Origin: Chryseobacterium vrystaatense
Lineage (GTDB): Bacteria > Bacteroidota > Bacteroidia > Flavobacteriales > Weeksellaceae
DNA length: 64,000 nt
Direction: 5' to 3'
Assembly (NCBI RefSeq): GCF_000737765.1
Contig: NZ_JPRI01000004.1
Coordinates: forward strand, 62,001 to 126,000
Numbering within the stretch: position 1 is the stretch's first letter; every line of letters starts with the position of its first letter. The notes under the pieces are model-generated. The model did not search any database. It saw nothing but the letters and a program-made list of their open reading frames with translations, and was not told the origin of the DNA. Position numbers and translations under genes: made by a program. Shown one piece after another: positions 9,020 to 18,234 of the stretch.

Positions 9020-10159
9020 TTATTTTGTGATGTCTCTTCCGATTACCATTCTTTGAATTTCTGAAGTTCCTTCACCGATTGTGCATAATTTAGAATCTCT
9101 GTAGAATTTCTCAGCAGGGAAATCTTTTGTATAACCATAACCTCCGAAAATCTGAACAGCATTGTTGGAAATTCTTACACATGCCTCAGAAGCATACAAT
9201 TTTGCCATTGCACCTTCTTTAGTCATTTTTTGTTTAGCATTTTTCAAAGTAGAAGCTCTTTGAATCAAAAGCTCAGCAGCATCAATTTCAGTCGCCATAT
9301 CAGCAAGCATGAAGTTGATCGCCTGGAATTCAGCGATTGCTTTTCCAAACTGATGTCTTTCTTTTGCATATTTTAAAGCGGCTTTGTAAGCACCTCTTGC
9401 TGTACCTAAACTTAAAGCAGCGATAGAGATTCTTCCTCCGTCAAGTATTTTCATAGCTTGCTTGAATCCTTCTCCTACTTCTCCTAAACGGTGCGAATCC
9501 GGTACACGAACGCTGTCAAAAATAAGCTCAGCAGTTTCAGAAGCACGCATCCCCAGTTTGTTTTCTTTCTTACCCGATGTGAAACCCGGCATTCCTTTTT
9601 CCAAAACGAAAGCAGTTGAGTTGTTTTTAGCTCCAATTTCCCCTGTTCTGGTCATCACTACTGCGATATCTCCTGAGATAGCGTGAGTAATAAAGTTTTT
9701 AGCTCCGTTGATAATCCACTCATCGCCATCTTTTACAGCAGTCGTAGACATACCTCCTGAATCAGAACCTGTATTGTGCTCAGTAAGACCCCATGCTCCG
9801 ATTACTTTTCCTGAAGCAAGCTGTGGAAGCCATTTATTTCTCTGCTCTTCATTCCCGAACTCATAAATATGATTGGTACAAAGTGAATTGTGTGCCGCTA
9901 CAGAAAGCCCGATAGAAGGGTCTACCTGAGAGATTTCATCCAGAATAGCAACATATTCATGATAGCCTAAACCGGAACCTCCGTACTGCTCGGGAACTAC
10001 AATCCCCATAAATCCCATTTCTCCTAACTGGTGAAATAAGTCTTTTGGAAATGTCTGGCTCTCGTCCCACTCCATAATATTCGGTCTGATATTTTTCTCA
10101 GCAAATTCTTTTGCTGTTTCCGCTATCATTTTAATGTTGTCAATAGTCTCTGTATTCAT
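9020..10159 (-). CDS. Acyl-CoA dehydrogenase
   Basis: A 379-residue flavoenzyme for the first oxidation of fatty-acid or branched-chain acyl-CoA breakdown. Family signatures are GAWGLTEHNTGSDSGGM (about residues 133-149), the FAD-binding middle domain and the C-terminal IFGGYGYTKDFPAEKFYRD followed by IGEGTSEIQRMVIGR. The catalytic Glu is expected in the IGEGTSEIQ region for short-chain types. Chain-length preference cannot be called. Monocistronic, with a -7 element TATCTTTG at 10180-10187 and its own terminator. Confidence 0.95.
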   Translation of the reverse strand: MNTETIDNIKMIAETAKEFAEKNIRPNIMEWDESQTFPKDLFHQLGEMGFMGIVVPEQYGGSGLGYHEYVAILDEISQVDPSIGLSVAAHNSLCTNHIYEFGNEEQRNKWLPQLASGKVIGAWGLTEHNTGSDSGGMSTTAVKDGDEWIINGAKNFITHAISGDIAVVMTRTGEIGAKNNSTAFVLEKGMPGFTSGKKENKLGMRASETAELIFDSVRVPDSHRLGEVGEGFKQAMKILDGGRISIAALSLGTARGAYKAALKYAKERHQFGKAIAEFQAINFMLADMATEIDAAELLIQRASTLKNAKQKMTKEGAMAKLYASEACVRISNNAVQIFGGYGYTKDFPAEKFYRDSKLCTIGEGTSEIQRMVIGRDITK

Positions 10160-10179
10160 ATAGATAAATAGTTAGTGCC

Positions 10180-10187
10180 CAAAGATA
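10180..10187 (-). promoter_or_regulatory. -7 element of the acyl-CoA dehydrogenase promoter
   Basis: TATCTTTG on the minus strand, 20 nt before the start codon at 10159; exact TAnnTTTG match. Confidence 0.65.
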
Positions 10188-10351
10188 ATTAAATTGACGG
10201 AAAGCCAAAAATAATTATTTAACTCATAATATTCTTTTGGCAATATTTTAATAATCAATTTTTTATATTTCGATAATTAATGATTTTTTAATAATTTATT
10301 CAGAACTTTAAGTGTTTTAATTTACTATTTTAGCCACCCAATTTTTAAGGA

Positions 10352-12232
10352 ATGAAAAAACTTCTACTACCTATTATTCTTATTTCGTCTTATATTTCTG
10401 CCCAGGCTCCGGCTGGATATTATGACGGAACAGTGGGACTTACAGGCTACGCGCTGAAGTCTAAATTGCATGATATCATTGCTGCAAAGAATGTCAACTG
10501 GCATTACAGTGATTTACCCAATCTGTATAAACAGACAGATTTAGATGTTTACTATGATCATAATACTACCAATAACCCTGTAAATGGAGATTATATATTA
10601 TTAGATATTTATTCAGAAATTCCTGCCGGAGCTGATGCTTATGAATATACATCAGCCAACTTAATAAGTACTTCTGGTGCTGAAGGATTAGGATACAACA
10701 GGGAACATGCTGTGCCGCAAAGTACTTTTAACAGTAATTATCCAATGTATTCTGATTTGCATTTTGTGATTCCTACGGACGCACGAATCAATCAGCTTAG
10801 AAATAATTATCCATATGGAGTTGGGAATTCCACAGTTCATTATACATTTTCAAATTCATCTAAAATAGCCAACAGTGCTATTCCCAATTATGTCTATACC
10901 AACAGGGTGTACGAGCCTATTGATGAATTTAAAGGAGATATTGCAAGAATGTTGCTTTATTTTGCAGTAAGATATGAAGATAAACTGCCTTCATTTAATT
11001 ATTTTACCAATATTAATCCTGCGATAGACCGTTCTCCTTTTGATGGAACGGCAGAGCGTGCTTTTGATCCAGCCTATATTTCTATGCTTCTCCAGTGGCA
11101 TCTCCAGGACCCTGTATCCCAAAGGGAAACAGATCGGAATAATGCCATCTATACCATTCAGAATAATAGAAATCCCTTTATTGATCATCCTCAATGGGTG
11201 AATTCTATTTGGGTGCAGACGCCGGATGCTGTTGTGCCAGAGGCGCCTTTAAACTTAAATACCGTCCAATCCGGAGCTTACTACACTCATTTAGCATGGT
11301 CGCCCAGTACAAGTTCAGATGTTACGGGATATAATATTTATCAGAATGGTGCTTTAGTGGCCACCACAAAATCTACATCAATAGTAATTGATCATCTGAC
11401 GCCTTCCACCTCTTATACGTTTACTGTAAAAGCATATGATCAGGGGTATCTTCAGTCTTCAGACAGCAATGTGATTACAGTGTCTACATCAGCTGCTGAC
11501 ACCAACTCAAGAGATCTTTTTATCGTTAAATATATTGAAGGTACAGACAGTAACAAGGCTCTGGAAATTGTAAACAGGACCGGTCATGAAGTAGATTTAA
11601 ACAATTACAAGGTAAGGGTACAGTATTACAATAGTTTAACCGGTTCTTATTATTTTGGCAACAGTTTTGAACTTGAGGGAAAAATACCCAATAATAAAAA
11701 TTTCGTTATTCTGAACCCTAAATCTGCACTGTCATGTTACACTAATAATGATGCGCGTTTTCTTACAGCAGGTGATGCCCTGAATTTTTCAGGAACCCAA
11801 TATGTTGAGTTAATCTATAAATCGACAACGATTGATGCTATAGGAAGTAAATTTACAAGCAATTCATACGGAGATGTTTCTCTTTACAGAAAGAACACCG
11901 TAAGTCAGCCATCAAGTACATTCACTTTAGGGGAGTGGGACTCTTATCCTTTGGATTACTGTCAGAATCTCGGAGGAACATTATCTACAGCCGATCTTAT
12001 TACCTCTAATAAAGGGTTTAAAATATATCCGAACCCTGTTCATGATGATCTTTTCGTAAGTGGAGAAGCTCAGGATGCGAAAGTAGCGCAGGTACTGGAT
12101 GCTTCAGGAAAAGTTATCTATACAGAGAAAGATCCGTTCAGAAATAAGAAAAATATTTCTGTGCAGAGTCTGCCGCATGGTTTATATTTCTTAAAGATTG
12201 ATGATAAAGCCTATCAGTTTATTAAAAAATAA
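10352..12232 (+). CDS. Secreted endonuclease I family nuclease with FnIII and type IX sorting domains
   Basis: A 626-residue secreted nuclease. The signal peptide (about 1-18) is followed by an EndA/NucM-type catalytic domain with GLGYNREHAVPQSTF (about 115-129), SDLHFVIPTD and DIARMLLYFAVRYED. FnIII runs from about 293 to 378, then a lamin-tail-like region (LFIVKYIEGTDSNKALEIVNRTG), and a T9SS sorting tail with YPNPVHDDLFVSG. It probably degrades extracellular DNA or RNA for nutrition or biofilm processing. Start ATG at 10352, preceded by TAAGGA. Confidence 0.93.
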   Translation: MKKLLLPIILISSYISAQAPAGYYDGTVGLTGYALKSKLHDIIAAKNVNWHYSDLPNLYKQTDLDVYYDHNTTNNPVNGDYILLDIYSEIPAGADAYEYTSANLISTSGAEGLGYNREHAVPQSTFNSNYPMYSDLHFVIPTDARINQLRNNYPYGVGNSTVHYTFSNSSKIANSAIPNYVYTNRVYEPIDEFKGDIARMLLYFAVRYEDKLPSFNYFTNINPAIDRSPFDGTAERAFDPAYISMLLQWHLQDPVSQRETDRNNAIYTIQNNRNPFIDHPQWVNSIWVQTPDAVVPEAPLNLNTVQSGAYYTHLAWSPSTSSDVTGYNIYQNGALVATTKSTSIVIDHLTPSTSYTFTVKAYDQGYLQSSDSNVITVSTSAADTNSRDLFIVKYIEGTDSNKALEIVNRTGHEVDLNNYKVRVQYYNSLTGSYYFGNSFELEGKIPNNKNFVILNPKSALSCYTNNDARFLTAGDALNFSGTQYVELIYKSTTIDAIGSKFTSNSYGDVSLYRKNTVSQPSSTFTLGEWDSYPLDYCQNLGGTLSTADLITSNKGFKIYPNPVHDDLFVSGEAQDAKVAQVLDASGKVIYTEKDPFRNKKNISVQSLPHGLYFLKIDDKAYQFIKK

Positions 12233-12372
12233 ATAGAAATCAACTGGCCATTGAATGTTTGGGGGAAGCAGGTTGGTGAAAAAGAAGAAAATTATTCACT
12301 TTACAGGTTATAAAAATGAAGTCTCTGTATTTGCAGTATTCGTTAAAAACCTTATAAACAATACATAATCGA

Positions 12373-12454
12373 TATAAGCAGATTCACTAATAATCATTAT
12401 CTATAAGTGTTTCTGCTTATATTTTTTATTTATAAGTAATTATGCTTATATTTG
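12373..12454 (+). promoter_or_regulatory. SatD promoter with two paired TATAAG/CTTATA operators
   Basis: Two 20-bp inverted repeats of the form TATAAG-N8-CTTATA lie at 12402-12421 and 12431-12450, 29 bp centre to centre, with a further half-site TATAAGCA at 12373-12380. The second repeat overlaps the -7 element TATATTTG (12447-12454). The start codon at 12459 is only 4 nt beyond, so the mRNA is probably leaderless or nearly so. The arrangement suggests repression, perhaps by the HTH of SatD itself. Confidence 0.65.
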
Positions 12455-12458
12455 CATA

Positions 12459-13064
12459 ATGATAGCGGTCATAACCGGTGATATTATAAATTCACAGCAT
12501 GCAGACACGGAAGTTTGGATCACCAGACTTAAGAATCTCCTGGAAAATTGGGGAAGTTCACCGCTCGCATGGGAAATCTACAGAGGAGACGAATTCCAGT
12601 TCAAATGCAGCATTGATGAAGTGTTCTGGCGTTTTCTAGCCATAAAATCCCTCATAAGAAGTCAGGAAAATTTAGATGTAAGAATTGCCATAGGTATTGG
12701 TGAAGAGAATTTTTCCTCCGAAAAAATCACTGAGTCCAACGGAACAGCTTATGTACATTCGGGACGTCTGCTGAACGATTTGAAAAGCGACGGACACACC
12801 GTCTCTATAAAAACATCAAATGAAGCCGTAGACCGGGATTTAAATATCCTCTTGAAATGGTCCTCAAAAGATTTCGACAGCTGGACGGTCGCTACAGCAG
12901 AGATCATTCATGAAATGATCATGAACCAGGATCTCACACAGGAAGACCTGGCCAGGAAATTTGCTATTTCACAGTCCTCTGTAAGTCAGAGACTGAAACG
13001 CGCTAACTACGAACTTATCGTAGAAACTAATCAATATTTTAGAAAGAAAATCTCAGAACTGTAA
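12459..13064 (+). CDS. SatD family protein with C-terminal HTH
   Basis: A 201-residue SatD-family protein. N-terminal MIAVITGDIINSQ and WEIYRGDEFQF (about residues 39-49) are typical of the family. The last third has a sigma-70-region-4-like HTH: LTQEDLARKFAISQSSVSQRLKRANYE (about 158-184). SatD was named from a streptococcal locus linked to acid tolerance and protein targeting; its biochemical role is unsettled. It is followed 2 nt later by a DUF3307 gene, a pairing seen repeatedly in bacteria. DNA binding to the upstream palindromes is inferred. Confidence 0.85.
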   Translation: MIAVITGDIINSQHADTEVWITRLKNLLENWGSSPLAWEIYRGDEFQFKCSIDEVFWRFLAIKSLIRSQENLDVRIAIGIGEENFSSEKITESNGTAYVHSGRLLNDLKSDGHTVSIKTSNEAVDRDLNILLKWSSKDFDSWTVATAEIIHEMIMNQDLTQEDLARKFAISQSSVSQRLKRANYELIVETNQYFRKKISEL

Positions 13065-13066
13065 GC

Positions 13067-13762
13067 ATGATCTTTACTAAACTCATATTGGCACATTTAC
13101 TCGGAGATTTTATTCTTCAGCCAAATTCTTGGGTTGCCGATAAAGAACGCCGTAAGCTGAAAAGTCCATATCTATATCTGCACGTTCTGATTCATACTGT
13201 TTTAAGCTTTATTTTTCTCTGGAACACAGATGTATGGTGGATTTCGCTGGTGATAGGGATTACCCATTTTATTATTGATGCTTCAAAACTGAGCTTTCAA
13301 ACGGTAAAAAATAAGAAAAATTGGTTTTTTATTGATCAGCTGCTTCATGTTTTTGTAATTACCGGAATTTCTTTCTATGGTAAGGAATTCAGTTTTGATT
13401 TTCTGAACAATCAGGAATTTTTAAAAATAGTAATGGCGGCATTATTTCTGACGACACCGGCTTCCATTTTCATTAAAATATTATTGTCTTCATGGACACC
13501 GGTTCCGGAAACACAAAGCAGTTTACAAACCGAATCTTTATCAAGTGCAGGAAAGTATATCGGAATTTTGGAACGACTTCTGGTTTTTACCTTTATTATG
13601 GTGAACCATTGGGAAGGGGTAGGTTTTATGGTGGCTGCCAAATCAGTTTTCAGATTTAGTGATCTGGCACAGGCCAAGCAGAGAAAACTCACGGAATATG
13701 TATTGATAGGTACGTTACTGAGTTTTGGATTGGCTGTTTTAACAGGAATTTTAATTAAGTAA
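13067..13762 (+). CDS. DUF3307 domain membrane protein
   Basis: A 231-residue membrane protein. The N-terminal LILAHLLGDFILQPNSWVADKERRKLKSPYLYLHVLIHT is the DUF3307 signature, with HLLGDF-Q and the HxxxH-like motif. About five to six hydrophobic helices are visible. It lies 2 nt after satD and is surely co-transcribed with it. The function is unknown. The Asp and His residues in the membrane region could form a metal site, but this is speculative. Confidence 0.85.
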   Translation: MIFTKLILAHLLGDFILQPNSWVADKERRKLKSPYLYLHVLIHTVLSFIFLWNTDVWWISLVIGITHFIIDASKLSFQTVKNKKNWFFIDQLLHVFVITGISFYGKEFSFDFLNNQEFLKIVMAALFLTTPASIFIKILLSSWTPVPETQSSLQTESLSSAGKYIGILERLLVFTFIMVNHWEGVGFMVAAKSVFRFSDLAQAKQRKLTEYVLIGTLLSFGLAVLTGILIK

Positions 13763-13795
13763 TATAAAATAAATCTAACTAATAAGAATTTAGAA

Positions 13796-14515
13796 ATGGA
13801 AAAGAAAGAAATGTTGTACGAAGGTAAAGCAAAACAGGTATTTGCTACCGATAACCCTAATGAAGTAGTAGTACGTTTTAAAGACGACGCTACAGCATTT
13901 AATGCTCAGAAAAGAGGACAGGTTGATCTTAAAGGCGAAATGAACAACGCGATCACTACCCTGATTTTTGAATACTTAAATGAAAAAGGGGTTAAAACTC
14001 ATTTCATTAAACAATTAGACGAAAGAGAGCAGTTGGTAAAAAAAGTTTCTATCATTCCATTGGAAATGGTAGTAAGAAATTATTCTGCCGGAAGTATGGC
14101 TCAAAGATTAGGAGTGGAAGAAGGAATTAAATCTCCGGTTACCATTTTTGATATCTGCTACAAAAAAGACGAATTGGGAGATCCGCTTATCAATGATCAC
14201 CACGCCGTTTTCTTAGGAGCAGCAACTTACGAGGAGCTTGATGAAATGTATAAGCTTACTGCTGGAATCAACGAAATTCTAATCGATCTTTTTGATAAAA
14301 TGAATATCATCCTGGTTGATTTTAAAATCGAATTGGGAAAAACAGCAGATGGGGAGATCATCCTTGCAGACGAAATTTCTCCTGATACATGCAGACTTTG
14401 GGATAAAGATACGATGAAGAAGCTTGATAAAGACAGATTCAGAAGAGATCTTGGAGAAGTTACCGAAGCCTACGTGGAGATCTATAACAGACTGAAAAAT
14501 TTACTTGGTAAATAA
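13796..14515 (+). CDS. purC: Phosphoribosylaminoimidazole-succinocarboxamide synthase
   Basis: A 239-residue SAICAR synthetase, standard bacterial length. It joins CAIR and aspartate with ATP in purine biosynthesis. Visible signatures are [11 protein letters not shown] (nucleotide-binding N-terminus), [20 protein letters not shown] (about residues 91-110) and [14 protein letters not shown] (about 193-206). purF lies 270 nt downstream on the same strand, separated by the decayed intervening-sequence element. Confidence 0.97.
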   Translation: MEKKEMLYEGKAKQVFATDNPNEVVVRFKDDATAFNAQKRGQVDLKGEMNNAITTLIFEYLNEKGVKTHFIKQLDEREQLVKKVSIIPLEMVVRNYSAGSMAQRLGVEEGIKSPVTIFDICYKKDELGDPLINDHHAVFLGAATYEELDEMYKLTAGINEILIDLFDKMNIILVDFKIELGKTADGEIILADEISPDTCRLWDKDTMKKLDKDRFRRDLGEVTEAYVEIYNRLKNLLGK

Positions 14516-14520
14516 ATTTG

Positions 14521-14766
14521 AGAAGTTAGATATTAGAAATTAGGATGAAACCACACCGGATAGAAGAAATCAATGGCTTTGGTAAAAGAGGTCTGTTTGG
14601 TTTCTGCTCAAATCAGAAGATGTGCAGTTTCACTACCGTCTAATATTTCTGAAGCTAAAATTGTACCTTTAAAAGAACTTTTAGCTGAAATTCAGAAAAT
14701 GATATACTCATTAAAAGAAAGTTTAAAATTATAATTGAAGTTGACTTAGACTAATATCTAACTTCT
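14521..14766. repeat. Inverted-repeat-bounded element between purC and purF
   Basis: AGAAGTTAGATATTAG at 14521-14536 is the exact reverse complement of 14751-14766. The two arms bracket a decayed four-helix-bundle (23S intervening-sequence protein) gene. The match is 16 bp and partly extends beyond. It could be a relic of a small mobile intervening-sequence-like element inserted between two purine genes; the mechanism is inferred. Confidence 0.6.
14573..14734 (+). pseudogene. Remnant of a four-helix-bundle (S23 / 23S intervening-sequence) protein
   Basis: A 53-codon open frame carries two recognisable pieces of the roughly 120-residue family joined in frame: QIRRCAVSLPSNISE, the most conserved segment, and ELLAEIQKMIYSLKESLK, the normal C-terminus. 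The start of the protein and the middle (normally about 40-50 residues after SNISEG) are missing. It is too short to fold as the usual bundle, so it is called a pseudogene. It lies between the 16-bp inverted repeats. Confidence 0.75.
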
Positions 14767-14784
14767 AATTTAGAAAAAATAGAA

Positions 14785-16284
14785 ATGAAAAGTTTAGACA
14801 TTCATAAAAGTGAATATTTAAAACAGTTTAAAGGCCAGACCTACGGAAGGAATCTTCTCAGAACGCAGGAAGAAGAAAGGCTTGATGCTCCCAATGAGGA
14901 GTGCGGTATCTTCGGACTGTATTCTGATAATGATCTGGATACGTTCTCTCTTTCACAGTTCGGACTTTTTGCCCTGCAACACAGAGGTCAGGAAGCCTGT
15001 GGTATTTCCGTATTAAAGAACGGAAAGATCACCAATATGAAAGATGAAGGACTGGTTTTAGACGTTTATAAAGAAATTCAGGAACCTGAGGCTTTTATGG
15101 GAAATTCTGCAATAGGGCATACCCGTTATACCACTGCAGGAGATAAAAAGAAGTATAATTTCCAGCCGTTCTTCGCGAAAAACGAATACGACCAGATTAT
15201 TCTTTCTATAGCACACAATGGTAATCTTACCAATGCGAGAGAATTAAAAAATGAATTGGAAGCTGAAGGCGTAGTTTTCAGAGCAACTTCCGATTCTGAG
15301 GTTATTTTAAGATTGATCCAGAAAAATCTTGATTTAGGACTTCGTGGAGCTATCAAAGCCACCATGGAGAAAATTGAAGGCGCTTATTCTGTAGTGGGAA
15401 TGACGAGAAATAAATTCTTTGCATTCAGAGATTTCAACGGGATCCGTCCGTTGGTTTTAGGAGCTGTTGACGAAAATACTTATGTGGTAGCTTCTGAATC
15501 TGTGGCACTGGATGCTGTAGGCGCTCAGTACGTACGTGATATTCTTCCTGGAGAGATTATCTATACCAATGAAAATGAGCCTGGAAAACTTCAGTCTTAT
15601 ATGGTTAACGAAGGAAGAGGAAAACAGAGAATATGTTCTTTTGAATATATTTACTTTGCAAGACCTGACTCTACTTTAGAAAACATCAATGTATACGAGA
15701 TCAGAGAAAAATCAGGGGAGAAAATTTGGGAGCAGGCACCTGTAGATGCTGATATTGTGATTGGAGTTCCAGATTCTGGAGTTCCTGCTGCTATCGGTTT
15801 CTCTAAAGCTTCCGGGATCCCTTTCCGGCCTGTTCTGATCAAAAACAGATACATCGGAAGAAGTTTCATTGTCCCTACACAGGAAATGAGAGAAAGGGTA
15901 GTGAACCTTAAACTGAACCCTATTATTTCAGAGATCAAGGATAAAAGAGTAGTGATCATCGACGATTCTATCGTAAGAGGAACGACCTCCAAAAGATTGG
16001 TAAAGATTCTTAAAGATGCAGGCGTAAAAGAGATTCATTTCAGAAGTGTTTCTCCACCTATTATCGCACCATGCTACTTAGGAATTGATACTCCTTCAAA
16101 AGATGATCTGATCTCCGCAAATATGACAACGGAAGAGCTTAGAGATTATCTGGGAGTAGACTCTCTGGAGTTTTTAAGCACAGAAAACCTTAAAGAAATT
16201 TTAGGATCCTCCAACCACTGTTTCGGATGTTTCACAGAAGAATATCCGGTAGGAAAAGGAGAGGAGGTAGAATTATTTAATTAA
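14785..16284 (+). CDS. purF: Amidophosphoribosyltransferase
   Basis: A 499-residue committed enzyme of purine biosynthesis, making phosphoribosylamine from PRPP and glutamine. Residues 1-39 look like a cleaved propeptide before the N-terminal nucleophile Cys40 in EECGIFG. The glutaminase domain has FALQHRGQEACGI and GHTRYTT. The phosphoribosyltransferase domain has the PRPP loop VVIIDDSIVRGTTSKR. The C-terminal SSNHCFGCFTEEYP supplies cysteines consistent with the Fe-S form of the enzyme. Followed by a terminator at 16313. Confidence 0.97.
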   Translation: MKSLDIHKSEYLKQFKGQTYGRNLLRTQEEERLDAPNEECGIFGLYSDNDLDTFSLSQFGLFALQHRGQEACGISVLKNGKITNMKDEGLVLDVYKEIQEPEAFMGNSAIGHTRYTTAGDKKKYNFQPFFAKNEYDQIILSIAHNGNLTNARELKNELEAEGVVFRATSDSEVILRLIQKNLDLGLRGAIKATMEKIEGAYSVVGMTRNKFFAFRDFNGIRPLVLGAVDENTYVVASESVALDAVGAQYVRDILPGEIIYTNENEPGKLQSYMVNEGRGKQRICSFEYIYFARPDSTLENINVYEIREKSGEKIWEQAPVDADIVIGVPDSGVPAAIGFSKASGIPFRPVLIKNRYIGRSFIVPTQEMRERVVNLKLNPIISEIKDKRVVIIDDSIVRGTTSKRLVKILKDAGVKEIHFRSVSPPIIAPCYLGIDTPSKDDLISANMTTEELRDYLGVDSLEFLSTENLKEILGSSNHCFGCFTEEYPVGKGEEVELFN

Positions 16285-16312
16285 TAGTCTACCATTCGAG
16301 ATAAAAAAGAAG

Positions 16313-16341
16313 AAGCCAGGCATTAAGTCTGGCTTTTTTTG
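16313..16341 (+). terminator. Intrinsic terminator of purF
   Basis: Stem AAGCCAG with CTGGCTT, 9-nt loop, followed by a T-rich tract; 29 nt past the purF stop. Confidence 0.85.
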
Positions 16342-16428
16342 TTTTTAGAAATGTATTAAAAGCTTAATATTCTTGTATTATACCTTGCTAAAGCAAATTC
16401 TAAATTTGTTCCTTTAAAATTTCACGAT

Positions 16429-17376
16429 ATGAAGAACGTATTTTTAACGGGTGCTTTTCTGGTATTTACACAATGGTATTCCTCGCAGTCTTTCGATAAT
16501 CAGGCGCACCGCGGAGGAAAGTCCTTATACCCCGAAAATACAATCCCGGCAATGAAGAATGCCCTGAAAATGAATGTCACAACGCTGGAAATGGACCTTG
16601 CTGTCACGAAGGACAAAAAAGTAATCCTTTCCCATGATGCTTTCCTTTCTCCTGAATTAATAACAAAGCCGGATGGAACGTATATTCCGAAAGACTCCGG
16701 ATTTTACTATAAAATTTATGATATGCCTTATGCCAAGATTCGGACATTTGACGTAGGTTTAAAGAAGCTTGACCGATATCCTGACCAAAAGAAGATGAAG
16801 GTTCAAAAACCTCTTTTTGCAGACGTGATCGATGCATGTGAGGCTTACTCCCGCGAACTGAAAAGACCATTGCCTTTTTATAATATAGAAACTAAAACAC
16901 GCCCTTTTTCTGACAATATATTTCATCCGGAACCCAGAGAATTTGTAGATCTGATGATGAACATTATTGTGAAGAAAGGCATTCAGGATCGGGTGATTAT
17001 TCAGTCGTTTGATCCCAGAACACTGGAAATCATTCATAAGCAATATCCTGAAATTATGACTGCTCTGCTTGTAGAAAGAGTGGATGATCAAAAGATAGCA
17101 CAGCAGCAGACTCATTTTGAAAATATACCGGTCGAAAAATTCAGACAGTATCCAGATCATTTGAGTGGTGTAGCCGGAGATATGAAGTTTTTAAGCTTTA
17201 CCCCAACTATTTACAGTCCTGATCACACCCTCGTTACTTCAAAACTTGTACAGGAATGCCACGCTTTGGGAATGAAGGTCATACCATGGACCGTGAATAC
17301 TAAAGAAAGATTAAAAGAATTAAAAGATATGGGGATAGACGGAGTCATCAGCGATGATCCTCGAATATTTGAGTAA
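16429..17376 (+). CDS. Glycerophosphodiester phosphodiesterase
   Basis: A 315-residue exported GDPD-family enzyme with an N-terminal signal peptide (about residues 1-20). The metal and catalytic motifs are NQAHRGGKSLYPENT (about 24-38), LEMDLAVTKD with the E-x-D pair, and ILSHD. The C-terminal VIPWTVNTKERLKELKDMGIDGVISDDP is the family end motif. It hydrolyses glycerophosphodiesters to glycerol-3-phosphate and an alcohol. Monocistronic; a TAAATTTG -7-like element lies about 25 nt upstream of the start. Confidence 0.93.
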   Translation: MKNVFLTGAFLVFTQWYSSQSFDNQAHRGGKSLYPENTIPAMKNALKMNVTTLEMDLAVTKDKKVILSHDAFLSPELITKPDGTYIPKDSGFYYKIYDMPYAKIRTFDVGLKKLDRYPDQKKMKVQKPLFADVIDACEAYSRELKRPLPFYNIETKTRPFSDNIFHPEPREFVDLMMNIIVKKGIQDRVIIQSFDPRTLEIIHKQYPEIMTALLVERVDDQKIAQQQTHFENIPVEKFRQYPDHLSGVAGDMKFLSFTPTIYSPDHTLVTSKLVQECHALGMKVIPWTVNTKERLKELKDMGIDGVISDDPRIFE

Positions 17377-17450
17377 CCAGATGGTGTTATGGATAATAGG
17401 AGCGGATTTGATGTTATGACTTTTGACTCTTACTTCTCAAATTCAGCGTC

Positions 17451-17496
17451 AACAAAAAACGAAAGTCCGGACTTAAAAAAATTAAATCCGGACTTT
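17451..17496 (-). terminator. Intrinsic terminator of outer-membrane protein gene 1
   Basis: A 10-bp stem AAAGTCCGGA / TCCGGACTTT with a 15-nt loop, followed on the minus strand by GTTTTTT. Confidence 0.85.
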
Positions 17497-17526
17497 ACTA
17501 TAGGTTAAATAATTGATTGTCTCTGA

Positions 17527-18234
17527 TTAGAATTTGTAATTCAGACCTAACTGAAACGCTCTGTGGTTTAATGCTTCAGTACCTTCAGGCTTCTGATTTC
17601 TCATGTCTGTAAGACTGTTGATGTATCTTGCGTTGATCCCTAAATTTTGGGTAATATCATATCCAAGACCTAAACCAAGACCTAAATTAAACTTGTTAAT
17701 GTTATCTTTTTCGATATCCTGAGAGTTAGATACAGACTGAGTTGTTGTAATACCTCCTGTTGTTGTAGAAATAGTACTGTCTCCGGAATTTTTTCCGTTG
17801 ATGAAATAACTGAATTCAGGTCCCGCTTCTACATAAAATCTTTCAGTAGGTCTCATTTGTACCATTAAAGGAACTGAAATATAGTTCATCGTAGTTTTGT
17901 ACTCGCTTTTCGTTTTAACGTTAGTAGCACCTGTCGTTACATCTGTAGAAGAGATAACGCTTCTTGCTCCTAATTGGTTATATAAAACCTCTGGTTGTAA
18001 ACTGAATTTCTCAGAAAGTGGAATGTTAACTAAAACCCCGGCATGGAATCCAACTTTTTGATTGTTAAGGCTTAATTTCTGATCGCTGAAATAGGCAGAA
18101 TTCCCACCCGCTTTAATACCGAATCTGATAGGTTGTTTTTCTTTTTTGATTGGATCTGGCGTTACTGTTTTTGTTTCTTGAGCAAATGTCATCATGCCAG
18201 CAGTAACTGCCAACCCTAGAAATAACTTCTTCAT
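17527..18234 (-). CDS. Outer-membrane beta-barrel (porin family) protein, paralogue 1
   Basis: A 235-residue protein with a signal peptide ending at about FAQ (residue 19) and a PF13568-like outer-membrane beta-barrel. Repeated family phrases are FGIKAGGNSAYFS, GFHAGVLVNIPLSEKFSLQPEVLYNQLG, YISVPLMVQM and FYVEAGPEFSYF, ending in an aromatic barrel-closing FQLGLNYKF. It is the most diverged of four tandem paralogues, with a longer acidic/basic linker after the signal. Role unknown: probably a small barrel for adhesion or transport. Confidence 0.9.
   Translation of the reverse strand: MKKLFLGLAVTAGMMTFAQETKTVTPDPIKKEKQPIRFGIKAGGNSAYFSDQKLSLNNQKVGFHAGVLVNIPLSEKFSLQPEVLYNQLGARSVISSTDVTTGATNVKTKSEYKTTMNYISVPLMVQMRPTERFYVEAGPEFSYFINGKNSGDSTISTTTGGITTTQSVSNSQDIEKDNINKFNLGLGLGLGYDITQNLGINARYINSLTDMRNQKPEGTEALNHRAFQLGLNYKF

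Noticed and set aside
14544..14659. Alternative start ATG 14544 in the purC-purF gap
   Set aside because: It is in a different frame, reading MKPHRIEEINGFGKRG then stop soon after the four-helix-bundle sequence, so it is not the remnant's frame.
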